From assembly GCA_964463485.1 (NCBI GenBank), contig CAYXDO010000004.1:62001-126000 (forward strand): DNA of 64,000 nucleotides, read 5' to 3'. Within the stretch, counting starts at the first letter, position 1. Each line of letters opens with the position of its first letter. Positions 18,102-25,585 of this stretch are shown in pieces. Made by a program: the position numbers and the translations under genes. The DNA is from CAYXDO01 sp964463485 (lineage in GTDB: Bacteria; Myxococcota; Kuafuiibacteriia; Kuafuiibacteriales; Kuafuiibacteriaceae). A model generated the notes under the pieces. That model did not search any database. It was not told where the DNA came from and worked only from the letters and a program-made list of their open reading frames with translations.

Positions 18102-19007
18102 TCAACAATCGCAAGCCTCCTCAGGAAACACACATACGCAGGTGGGCTGCGCAATCAGGATGGCCCCAACGACGACAACGACGGTGACCGCGCCGATGGC
18201 CGTCCACAACCACGGCGACTCCAGAGCATTCGACTTAGGACCCAAGGTGACGGACGTGCTGACTTCGCGCCCCGATTCGACGTCCACCTCGCCTGAGTAC
18301 GCGTCGCAGCCGGCCGAGGTGATGTCGATCCTCCAACGCCCCGGCGAGACTCGAAACAAACCGCGGCCGACCTGTTCCTGAAGCGCCTGATCGGTCCGCG
18401 AGACTCTGATCAGCGCGTCCCTGGGTTCCGCTTGGACCAGAATGCGGCCCAGAGGCACGAAGCCCGCCTTATCCAAGACAGCCCGAGCTCGCTTGGCCAG
18501 GCCCGAGGTGAGCAACTCCTCCGCTCCAGCGGCCTCGACGAGCGTTCCGAGGCTGACACCGTTCGCCGCGTCCCAGAGCACCACGGACAGAATCGCGGGA
18601 CGAACGACGAGATTCGCGACCAACACCAGCGCGTGAGTTGCCTTGGTCGGTGCGAGCGAGCGCGACAGGCAGGCTGGGTCTGCAACGCACATGGGACTGA
18701 TTCCACCGCTGACGAAGAGAGTTTCCTCCGAGATCGGACGGAGGCCTCGCTCGGGGAAAAATCCGAGCACCTCGGCCTCGATATCGCGCGTCGTGAAGCC
18801 CGGCGGCTCCTCCCCCGGCACCAAGACCGAAATCAACGCGATCGTCGTCTCTTGCGCGCCAGCCCGTACACTCTCTCCGCCCGGAGCGCTCGCGCGCGCC
18901 TTCGAGCTCAAAAGTGCGATCGCCAACAGTGCTGCGGCCGACGGGTTCGCGGACCATGGCGTCCTGGCCCTTCTCACCGCGGCCCGCGGGCGACCGAGCC
19001 GAGCCAC
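18102..19007 (-). CDS. Exported PEGA-type protein with a C-terminal membrane helix
   Basis: The start is GTG 19007, set by an AGGAGG site 10 bases upstream that overlaps the end of the regulator gene. The 301-residue product has a signal peptide (AAALLAIALLSSKARA). Residues 100-200 hold a domain with Val/Ile-rich strands. A PEGA-like beta domain follows (GRILVQAEPRDALIRV, then GLFRVSPGRWRIDIT). It ends with a membrane helix (WTAIGAVTVVVVVGAIL) and a Cys-rich tail (CVCVFPEEACDC). PEGA proteins often accompany bacterial kinases in Myxococcota. It lies between the regulator and the kinase and is probably a signalling or surface component. Confidence 0.65.
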   Translation of the reverse strand: MARLGRPRAAVRRARTPWSANPSAAALLAIALLSSKARASAPGGESVRAGAQETTIALISVLVPGEEPPGFTTRDIEAEVLGFFPERGLRPISEETLFVSGGISPMCVADPACLSRSLAPTKATHALVLVANLVVRPAILSVVLWDAANGVSLGTLVEAAGAEELLTSGLAKRARAVLDKAGFVPLGRILVQAEPRDALIRVSRTDQALQEQVGRGLFRVSPGRWRIDITSAGCDAYSGEVDVESGREVSTSVTLGPKSNALESPWLWTAIGAVTVVVVVGAILIAQPTCVCVFPEEACDC

Positions 19008-19011
19008 ACGT

Positions 19012-20694
19012 TCAATCCCTCCTGCGCGGCCGCGGAATGTCATACCGGTCGAGCCACGCCGAGAGCGTTTGACGCGAAACGCCGAGCCGCTCGGCCGCGC
19101 GCTTCTGGTTGTGCGCAGAGGCCTCCAACGCCTCAATAATCCGATTCCGCATCGACCCTGCCGAAGTGGGCTTTTCAACGCTTGGGGGCGCCGCCGACCA
19201 CGTGGCCAACAGCTTGTCGAGCGGCAGGTGCTCCGGCAGGATTAACTCACCGCCGAGGAGCACCGCTCGGTCCATGACGTTGCGAAGCTCTCGAATGTTC
19301 CCTGGCCATGAGTAAGACTCTAGCCGCTCGATCGCCTCCGCGCTCAACTCGACTGACTCCGACAGCGCGCTCGCGGCCCTCGCGGCGAACATCCGCGCGA
19401 GCGGAGCAATCTCACTTCTCCGCTCCCGGAGCGGAGGAATCACGAGAGTGGCACCGTCCAGGCGATAGAGGAGGTCCTCCCGGAACCTTCCCGCCTTGAC
19501 TTCCTCGGCTAGATTTCGATTGGTCGCCGAGACGAAGCGAACGTCCACCTTCCGCGGCTTCAGGCTCCCGACGCGCTGCACCTCGCGCTGTTCGAGCACA
19601 CGTAGCAACTTGGCCTGAGTAGCCAACGGAAGCTCACCGACCTCGTCCAAAAATACGGTCCCGCCATCCGCGGACTCGACGAGCCCCGGCTTCGCCGCGT
19701 CCGCTCCGGTGAATGCGCCCTTCTCGTATCCAAAGAGCTCACTCTCGATCAGCGTCTCCGAGAGCGCCGCGCAATTGAGCCGCACGAAGGGCCTGGCAGA
19801 TCGGGGTGAGCGCGCGTGGATCGCTTCGGCGACGATCTCTTTTCCGACGCCGGTCTCACCCAAGAGCAGGAGCGCGATGGAACCTCGGGCGACTCGATCG
19901 ACGATGCGATAAAGCTCCCGCATCGATGGGTCCTCGACCACCACGCTCGGCGCATTCGACGGTGGGAGCAATAGCTCCGACGCTCGCGAAAGCAAGGCGT
20001 CCGCGGTCAAGCCATCGTCCGGATGAAGAGCAACGCCCGCGATTACGCGCGCTCCCAAAGCGCCGAGTTGCTCGCGTATCGATCGCACGACTGATTCGGC
20101 TTTGGACCGAACGCTCTCCACGAGCAGCATCTCGTACTCGCCGCGTGCCACCGCTGCGATGACGTCTTGAGCTCGGAGAGCCTGCGGAAGCGTCGTCTCC
20201 AGCTCCGACCGCGCCACCTGACCCTCGACTCGAAACCGCACCACCGCGAACGGAGCTCGACGGTTTCGCTTTTGTCGGTCGCACTCGTCTCGGAGCCGCG
20301 CTTCGAACTCGCCATGCGACGCAAGCCGGCGCTGAGCGGGCGCAGAGACACGCTGGAGCACGAGCATGGAGGAGCCGAGGTCCATGACCTCGCCCGCCGA
20401 AAACAGCCGCAAGACCCCGGGCGAGAGCATCTCCCCTCGAATTCGCGTCCGATTGGCACTCCCGAGGTCTTCAACCTGAATCTGAGGCCCGATATGCAGC
20501 ATGGCGTGGGTCCGAGAGATCTGCGGATCGTCGATGCTGATGTCGCACTCGGGAGCTCGGCCAATCGTCAAGTCGCCGCTCTCAGGCAAAGGATAGGTTC
20601 GCATGGCGTCCGGGCTGATGACGAGCAGGGTCAGCGGTGCTTCGGGAGACGAGGCGTCCTCTGCGAGGACGGTGGGCGGAAGCTCCGGGCTCAT
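19012..20694 (-). CDS. FHA-domain sigma-54-dependent transcription activator
   Basis: The N-terminal FHA domain (LTIGRAPECDISIDDPQISRTH, with the conserved Gly-Arg, Ser and His) binds phosphothreonine. A middle region with weak GGDEF-like resemblance is followed by a complete AAA+ domain: Walker A GETGVGKE, the sigma-54 contact loop GAFTGA, and the Arg-rich sensor region. A Fis-type helix-turn-helix closes the protein (RAAERLGVSRQTLSAWL). This is the bacterial enhancer-binding protein class common in myxobacteria, where FHA couples it to Ser/Thr kinases. The kinase two genes downstream is the obvious partner. A near-consensus sigma-54 promoter lies 0.57 kb away at 21268-21284. Confidence 0.9.
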   Translation of the reverse strand: MSPELPPTVLAEDASSPEAPLTLLVISPDAMRTYPLPESGDLTIGRAPECDISIDDPQISRTHAMLHIGPQIQVEDLGSANRTRIRGEMLSPGVLRLFSAGEVMDLGSSMLVLQRVSAPAQRRLASHGEFEARLRDECDRQKRNRRAPFAVVRFRVEGQVARSELETTLPQALRAQDVIAAVARGEYEMLLVESVRSKAESVVRSIREQLGALGARVIAGVALHPDDGLTADALLSRASELLLPPSNAPSVVVEDPSMRELYRIVDRVARGSIALLLLGETGVGKEIVAEAIHARSPRSARPFVRLNCAALSETLIESELFGYEKGAFTGADAAKPGLVESADGGTVFLDEVGELPLATQAKLLRVLEQREVQRVGSLKPRKVDVRFVSATNRNLAEEVKAGRFREDLLYRLDGATLVIPPLRERRSEIAPLARMFAARAASALSESVELSAEAIERLESYSWPGNIRELRNVMDRAVLLGGELILPEHLPLDKLLATWSAAPPSVEKPTSAGSMRNRIIEALEASAHNQKRAAERLGVSRQTLSAWLDRYDIPRPRRRD

Positions 20695-20763
20695 GAACCC
20701 AAACAGCATACCGCGGGATCCAGCCCGGAGCACAGAGGGGAGCGCGTTCCCCGAGGGCGTGGC

Positions 20764-21255
20764 CTAGAAACGCTTCGGAATATAGAGCGCCCGCAAGGGC
20801 ACGCCGCTTGGACTCGCTGAGCGCGGTGCCCTCGTCTGGGCTTCACCCAAAAAGGTCCGGAGGTCCTTTGCCTGCGCCTCGAGGCGATTCGAAGCGGAGC
20901 GTCGAGCCCGTTGGGCGATCGGCGCCAGAATCTCGACCAGGCTCTGCGCCAACCGCTCGATCCCTCGTTCGAGCAAGAGCCCAACCACGATCAGCGCGGC
21001 ATCGAGTGCCTCCACCGACGTGATCGCCTCCGCGAGTCCCTGCGACAACGCTGCCTTTGCTCGGGGGGTGAAATCACCGGCGTCGGTGACGGAATCGACT
21101 TTGGCCAGAATGATACTCTGCACGGGATGCATGGCCCCATCTCCAGCAATCCTCGGACCGCTGCGCTCGAACCGGCGCCTGGCGACGCGCAGAACTCGAA
21201 GACAAGCCTGCCTTGACACGAAGTCAATCAACGACCCGTCCAGCGACCGATTCAT
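20764..21255 (-). CDS. Hypothetical helical protein, divergent from the sigma-54 promoter
   Basis: I place the start at the ATG giving MNRSLDGSL because earlier starts would overlap the sigma-54 promoter just upstream. The 163-residue product is Ala/Leu/Arg rich and mostly helical (for example GLAEAITSVEALDAALIVVGLLLERGIERLAQSL). I recognise no domain, signal peptide or membrane segment. It is transcribed away from the small sigma-54-driven gene and ends 69 bp before the regulator start, so it may be the first gene of the regulator operon or a separate unit. Coding potential is judged only from its length and lack of a better overlapping frame. Confidence 0.45.
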   Translation of the reverse strand: MNRSLDGSLIDFVSRQACLRVLRVARRRFERSGPRIAGDGAMHPVQSIILAKVDSVTDAGDFTPRAKAALSQGLAEAITSVEALDAALIVVGLLLERGIERLAQSLVEILAPIAQRARRSASNRLEAQAKDLRTFLGEAQTRAPRSASPSGVPLRALYIPKRF

Positions 21256-21267
21256 CGGCTCGCCGAC

Positions 21268-21284
21268 TTGGCACCCGTATTGCT
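21268..21284 (+). promoter_or_regulatory. Sigma-54 promoter (-24/-12)
   Basis: TTGGCACCCGTATTGCT matches the sigma-54 consensus (TGGCAC, then TTGCW at the correct spacing, GG at -24 and GC at -12). Transcription would start near 21295, 19 nt ahead of the ATG at 21314, with AGGAGG at 21298-21303 inside the leader. Spacing of promoter, ribosome site and start is coherent. The likely activator is the FHA/sigma-54 regulator encoded nearby. Confidence 0.8.
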
Positions 21285-21313
21285 TTTCCGGTCCGGCAGG
21301 AGGTTCACACACC

Positions 21314-21592
21314 ATGACGATTCGCAATGTTCAGAGCACCACCGCATCCGCCGCCGGAGCCACCAACACGAAATCGATGATCTCGGCCGAGTCACCCAAG
21401 CTCAGCGACATCCTTGGCAGCGATCTCGACAAGCTCTCGCCCACGATCCCAAGCGAGGCGCTGGACCTTGGCCGCAAGCACCTGGCGGCCGTAGGCCCGT
21501 GCGGAGGCTTCAACCCCGGATCCGACTTCGAATGCGTGCAAGGCAGAAACCACCAAGGCAGGAGCGGAAGTTTCTGGCGTCTGAAGAGCTGA
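21314..21592 (+). CDS. Small orphan protein driven by the sigma-54 promoter
   Basis: A 92-residue product (start MTIRNVQSTTASAAGATN) with AGGAGG 10 bases before the ATG. There is no signal peptide or membrane helix. The N-terminal third is Ser/Thr/Ala rich, the middle has an amphipathic segment (LSDILGSDLDKLSPTIPSEAL), and the end is Gly/Ser rich with two Cys (GPCGGFNPGSDFECVQ) and basic residues. I do not recognise the family. The short acidic leader-like half followed by a Cys/Gly/Ser-rich tail resembles precursor peptides, but no modifying enzyme is adjacent, so this stays a speculation. The sigma-54 promoter ties it to the regulator-kinase locus. Confidence 0.65.
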   Translation: MTIRNVQSTTASAAGATNTKSMISAESPKLSDILGSDLDKLSPTIPSEALDLGRKHLAAVGPCGGFNPGSDFECVQGRNHQGRSGSFWRLKS

Positions 21593-21756
21593 AGGCCTTC
21601 CGGCGAACTCTCAGGCCTATCCGGTGAATCAACAATCCCGCCACTTCGGTCAACCCAAACGGCTCTCGTGCACCGAGACCCTTGGAAAAGATCGCCCATA
21701 CTCGAACGGAACGGACGGGACTCACGGACCTCGATCTTCGCGACCTCGTCGGAGCT
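21593..21756. other. Intergenic gap between the small gene and hypB
   Basis: No convincing gene or terminator is visible. On the minus strand an ATG overlaps the hypB stop (TGATG at 21757-21761) and opens a 143-codon frame, but it runs antisense through the small sigma-54 gene and has poor protein-like composition, so I do not call it. Confidence 0.4.
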
Positions 21757-21758
21757 CA

Positions 21759-22607
21759 TCACGCCTCCGGCGATTCGAGCCGTTGCTCCAGCCACTGATA
21801 CCAGTCCGAAAGTCCGTCCCCCCGCGTCGCCGAAGCAAACAGGACCTCGACTCGCGGGTTGACTTGCTTCGCGTTCGCAACGAACCGATCCACTTCGAAA
21901 GGTACGTACGGCAACAAATCGATCTTGTTCAGAATCAGGAGCCGCGCCGCTCGAAACATGTGCGGGTACTTGATGGGTTTGTCGTCCCCTTCGGTCACCG
22001 AAGTCACCAGCACCTTCCCATACTCTCCCAGGTCGAACAGCGCCGGACATACCAAGTTGCCCACGTTCTCGACGAAAAGCAAGGATGAGTCCGGCACCGA
22101 CAGATCCCGAAGCGCTCGCGCCACCATCGACGCATCGAGGTGGCAGCCCGTTCCCGTATTCACCTGCACCGCGGGCGCCCCGGCGAGACGAATCCGTGCG
22201 GCATCCGCTTCGGTGGCCTGATCTCCCTCGATGACTCGAATCGGAACCCGCTCCCCCATCGCCCGAATCGTCTTCTCCAAGAGCGTCGTCTTCCCCGAGC
22301 CAGGAGAGCTCACGAGATTCAGCATCAGCACTCGGTGAGCTCGCAACCACACGCGATTGTGCCCGGCGAGGTGATCGTTGCGCGCGAGGATTCGTCGCTC
22401 CACGTCGAGGACTCGGACCTCGGTCGAAGACTCTCGAGCCCCATGCGCGTGGTCTTCGTCATGAGCGTGGAGATGATGATTGTGAACGTGAGCCACCTCG
22501 TGCTCGGAAGGGTGTAAAACATCGTGGTGATGCTCGCGGCCGCGCCTCGTCCCTGATTCTTCGGCGTCCTCGTGAACAGCGTCAGAGCAACCACAGGTTC
22601 CGCACAT
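21759..22607 (-). CDS. hypB: Hydrogenase nickel incorporation GTPase HypB
   Basis: HypB hydrolyses GTP to deliver nickel to the [NiFe]-hydrogenase large subunit in the cytoplasm. The N-terminus has the high-affinity nickel motif CGTCGC and a long His-rich stretch (HHH, HEVAHVHNHHLHAHDEDHAH) used for nickel storage. The G domain shows Walker A SSPGSGKTT, EGDQAT in the switch region, ENVGNLVCP and the NKID guanine-specificity motif. The length (282 residues) is normal for the His-rich type. It follows hypA by 3 bp, so the two are co-transcribed, divergent from hypCDE. Confidence 0.97.
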   Translation of the reverse strand: MCGTCGCSDAVHEDAEESGTRRGREHHHDVLHPSEHEVAHVHNHHLHAHDEDHAHGARESSTEVRVLDVERRILARNDHLAGHNRVWLRAHRVLMLNLVSSPGSGKTTLLEKTIRAMGERVPIRVIEGDQATEADAARIRLAGAPAVQVNTGTGCHLDASMVARALRDLSVPDSSLLFVENVGNLVCPALFDLGEYGKVLVTSVTEGDDKPIKYPHMFRAARLLILNKIDLLPYVPFEVDRFVANAKQVNPRVEVLFASATRGDGLSDWYQWLEQRLESPEA

Positions 22608-22610
22608 GAC

Positions 22611-22940
22611 TCAACCAATCTCCAAGCTTCGAACCATCAACTGGTCCCCCGAAATCCACTCGAGGTCATACGCGCCGCATCCACAGGCGGTGACGGGACT
22701 CTCCATGGTGACCTCCGCTCCACAAACTCTGCATCGACCCCGACCCTCCAGTTGCTCGATCACGAGCTCCGCACCCTCCGCCGCCGTCCCCTGGCTCGCC
22801 GCCTCGAAACAGAACCGAAGGGAGTCCGGCGACACGAGCGACAACTTGCCGACCTCCACCACGACTCGCCTGACCCGCGCGCCCTCTGCGCGCTCAGTGA
22901 CGATATCGATCACCTCCATCGCGATCCCGAGCTCATGCAT
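22611..22940 (-). CDS. hypA: Hydrogenase maturation nickel metallochaperone HypA
   Basis: HypA hands nickel to the hydrogenase together with HypB. The N-terminus MHELGIA contains the invariant nickel ligand His2. The zinc site is CRVC...CGCG, where the second pair has one residue between the Cys instead of two. The length is 109 residues, standard for the family. It is the first gene of the leftward hypAB unit, divergent from hypC across 172 bp. Confidence 0.95.
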   Translation of the reverse strand: MHELGIAMEVIDIVTERAEGARVRRVVVEVGKLSLVSPDSLRFCFEAASQGTAAEGAELVIEQLEGRGRCRVCGAEVTMESPVTACGCGAYDLEWISGDQLMVRSLEIG

Positions 22941-22994
22941 GCGACAGCCAGTCGGGAACCTTGCGCTCCCGACTGCCCACGCGGGGCTCCGGAG

Positions 22995-23007
22995 TATAGT
23001 ATAGTAT
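22995..23007 (-). promoter_or_regulatory. Possible -10 region of the hypAB promoter
   Basis: In the 172-bp hypA-hypC gap the short repeat TATAGTATAGTAT reads, on the minus strand, as overlapping TATACT hexamers about 55 bp before hypA. This is a good sigma-70 -10 match, but no clear -35 is visible. I found no obvious promoter for hypC. Confidence 0.3.
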
Positions 23008-23112
23008 TGCCAAGGTGCGCGAAGGGTTGCCTACGACACTACGGCTGCGGAAAGGAAGCGAGCTCGAGAGGTCCCTACGGTCTTTGCGGTCTGCCTGTGC
23101 TCGAGGCCCAAG

Positions 23113-23364
23113 ATGTGCCTAGGCATTCCGGGAAGGGTGATCGAGCTCGAGGCCGGTGGCGAGGTTCTGTTCGGAAAAGTGGACTTCGCCGGCGTTGTTC
23201 GACGCGTATGTCTCGCGCATGTCGACGACGTGTCCGTCGGTCAGTATGTTCTGGTCCACGTCGGGTTCGCGCTGACGCGAATCGATGAGGCCGAAGCTCA
23301 ACGGGTCTTCGAGCTTCTGAGAAACGGCGACGAGCGCTCCGATCTGGAAACGGGTGAAGCATGA
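23113..23364 (+). CDS. hypC: Hydrogenase maturation chaperone HypC
   Basis: HypC carries the Fe(CN)2CO unit with HypD and escorts the hydrogenase large-subunit precursor. The product starts MCLGIPG, with the invariant Cys2 that binds iron. The length (83 residues) and the beta-barrel body (VDFAGVVRRVCLAHVDDV, GQYVLVHVGFALTRID) fit the HypC/HybG family. Its stop overlaps the hypD start by four bases, and hypE overlaps hypD in the same way, so hypCDE is one transcript. Confidence 0.97.
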   Translation: MCLGIPGRVIELEAGGEVLFGKVDFAGVVRRVCLAHVDDVSVGQYVLVHVGFALTRIDEAEAQRVFELLRNGDERSDLETGEA

Positions 23365-24470
23365 GGTACCTCGACGAGTACCGCGAGCGCGGACCTGCGC
23401 TCGCGCTCGCGGAGGCCATCAAGAAGGTCACTACGCGCCCGTGGACGTTGATGGAGGTCTGTGGCGGTCAGACTCATTCGATCGTTCGGTACGGGCTCGA
23501 CGCCTTGCTGCCCAAGGAGATCGAGCTCGTGCACGGGCCTGGCTGTCCCGTTTGTGTCACCCCGCTCGAAACCATCGATCGCGCCCACGCCATCGCCGCT
23601 CGCCGCGAAGTGATCTTGTGTTCGTTCGGCGACATGTTGCGCGTCCCCGGCTCGCACGGCGATCTCATGACCGCCAAAGCCAACGGCGCTGACGTTCGGA
23701 TCCTTTACTCTCCGTTGGATGCGCTCGCGATCGCGGAGCGTCACCCCGAGCGCGAGGTGGTCTTTTTGGCCGTCGGTTTCGAGACCACCGCGCCAGCCAA
23801 CGCGATGGCCGTGTGGCTCGCGAAGCGCCGGAGCCTCCGAAACTTCTCCATCCTCGTCTCGCACGTGCTCGTGCCCCCTGCGATCACTTCGATCCTGCAA
23901 GCGCCGGACAACCGAGTGAACGCTTTTTTGGGCCCCGGTCACGTCTGCACCGTGATGGGTACGAGCGAATACGAACCCATCGCTCGCACCTATCGAGTGC
24001 CCATCGTCATCACCGGCTTCGAGCCCGTTGATTTGCTCAGTGGAGTCCTCAGGGCGGTGACCCGCCTGGAGGCCGGTGAGTTCTGCGTCGACAACGCATA
24101 CGCCCGCGCGGTCAAGCCCGCCGGAAACGAGGCCTCGAAGCGCCTCATCGAGAAGGTCTTCGAGGTGTGCGATCGCAAGTGGCGGGGCCTCGGCACGATT
24201 TCGAAGAGCGGTTATCGGCTCTCGTTCGAATTCGAGGAGCTCGACGCGGAGCGACGCTTCGATTTGCCTCACGACGAAATCGAGGAGTCTTCCGAGTGCC
24301 AGAGTGGCCTCGTGCTGAGAGGACGGCTTCGACCGAATGAGTGCCCCGCTTTCGGGACTCGCTGCACCCCCGACTCACCCCTCGGAGCCACCATGGTGTC
24401 GGCCGAGGGCGCCTGCGCCGCCTACTTCGCCGCAGGTCGCCTGATTCGCGGGCAGGAAGGCATCCTATGA
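23361..24470 (+). CDS. hypD: Hydrogenase maturation iron-sulphur protein HypD
   Basis: HypD is the scaffold for assembly of the Fe(CN)2CO centre and carries a [4Fe-4S] cluster. Key segments are present: MEVCGGQTHSI, GPGCPVCVTP (active Cys pair), GFETTAP, and the C-terminal cluster-binding region with CPAFGTRCTPDSPLGATMVS and EGACAAY. The 369-residue length is normal. Start and stop overlap hypC and hypE (ATGA on both sides), so the stoichiometry is probably coupled by translation. Confidence 0.97.
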   Translation: MRYLDEYRERGPALALAEAIKKVTTRPWTLMEVCGGQTHSIVRYGLDALLPKEIELVHGPGCPVCVTPLETIDRAHAIAARREVILCSFGDMLRVPGSHGDLMTAKANGADVRILYSPLDALAIAERHPEREVVFLAVGFETTAPANAMAVWLAKRRSLRNFSILVSHVLVPPAITSILQAPDNRVNAFLGPGHVCTVMGTSEYEPIARTYRVPIVITGFEPVDLLSGVLRAVTRLEAGEFCVDNAYARAVKPAGNEASKRLIEKVFEVCDRKWRGLGTISKSGYRLSFEFEELDAERRFDLPHDEIEESSECQSGLVLRGRLRPNECPAFGTRCTPDSPLGATMVSAEGACAAYFAAGRLIRGQEGIL

Positions 24471-25534
24471 GCTCCAACGAAAAATCCTCGACGGGCGGGC
24501 TCGGCGCCTGTCCGGTCCCCATCGGAAGTTATGACCGGATCGTGCTCGGTCACGGCAGCGGAGGACGACTGACCAACGAGTTGATCTCCGAAGTGTTCCT
24601 GCCTGCCTTCGACAACGCCGTGCTTTCGAGGCTCGAGGATCAAGCCACCCTGGATCTCGACGGAGCTCGGATCGCCGTCACCACCGACGCGTTCGTGATC
24701 AAGCCTATCTTCTTTCCCGGGGGAGACATCGGCAGCCTCTCCGTACACGGCACGATCAACGACCTGGCGGTCGGCGGAGCGGTCCCGGAGGTCATCACCG
24801 CGGCCTTCATACTCGAAGAAGGGCTCGAGATGCGTGTGCTTCAAAGGGTCGCCGAGTCGATGAGCGCGGCCTGTCGCGCGGCCGGCGTGAGCTTGGTCGC
24901 GGGAGACACCAAGGTCGTCGACCGAGGGAGTTGCGACAAGATGTTCATCACGACCACCGGCATCGGCGTAGTGCCGAAGGGTCGCGCCTTGTCCGCCCAA
25001 GCCGCGCGAGCCGGCGACCGAGTCCTGATTTCGGGCCCCCTCGGAGATCACGGGATCACCATCCTGGCCAGCCGAGAGGGAATCGACCTCGCGGGTCCAC
25101 TTCGAAGTGACTCTGCGCCGCTTCATGACCTCGTGCGAGTCATGCTGGCAGACGGCCCTCAGATCCGTTGCATGAGAGATTTGACGCGAGGCGGCGCGGC
25201 GAGCGCCCTCAACGAGATCGCGATGGCCTCGAGGGTGAGTATCGTCGTCGATGAGGCTCGAGTGCCCGTTCGACCGGAAGTTCGGGGAGCTTGCGAGATC
25301 TTGGGGCTGGATCCGCTGTACGTAGCGAACGAAGGGAAGCTCGTGGCGATCGTCGCTAGCGCGGACGTGGGCCGGGTGCTCGCCGCGATGCGAGCGCATC
25401 CCCTTGGGACTCAGGCGTGTGACGTCGGAGAAGTCTCTGCGGAGCTCCCGGGCACAGTCTCCGTCCGCTCGCTGTTCGGAGCCCGTCGGGTCGTGCCGCT
25501 GTTGGCCACCGATCAAATGCCCCGAATCTGCTGA
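24467..25534 (+). CDS. hypE: Hydrogenase maturation carbamoyl dehydratase HypE
   Basis: HypE converts a thiocarbamoyl group on its C-terminal Cys to thiocyanate with ATP, supplying cyanide for the active site. The product ends in PRIC, the diagnostic acceptor tail. The AIRS/PurM-like fold is visible: HGSGGRLTNELI, TTDAFVIKPIFFPGGDIG, and MRDLTRGGAASALNEIA. I use the ATG overlapping the hypD stop (ATGA). HypF, which supplies the carbamoyl group, is not in the window, nor are structural hydrogenase genes, so these must lie elsewhere if the pathway is complete. Confidence 0.97.
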   Translation: MSSNEKSSTGGLGACPVPIGSYDRIVLGHGSGGRLTNELISEVFLPAFDNAVLSRLEDQATLDLDGARIAVTTDAFVIKPIFFPGGDIGSLSVHGTINDLAVGGAVPEVITAAFILEEGLEMRVLQRVAESMSAACRAAGVSLVAGDTKVVDRGSCDKMFITTTGIGVVPKGRALSAQAARAGDRVLISGPLGDHGITILASREGIDLAGPLRSDSAPLHDLVRVMLADGPQIRCMRDLTRGGAASALNEIAMASRVSIVVDEARVPVRPEVRGACEILGLDPLYVANEGKLVAIVASADVGRVLAAMRAHPLGTQACDVGEVSAELPGTVSVRSLFGARRVVPLLATDQMPRIC

Positions 25535-25585
25535 TTCCGAGTCTCCGGCGTTTTCAATTCTTTGCGACTGGAGTAGACCGCGCGC

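Noticed and set aside
21331..22350. Long minus-strand open frame over hypB and the small sigma-54 gene
   Set aside because: It is antisense in part to a strong small gene and overlaps hypB in another frame; composition is not protein-like.
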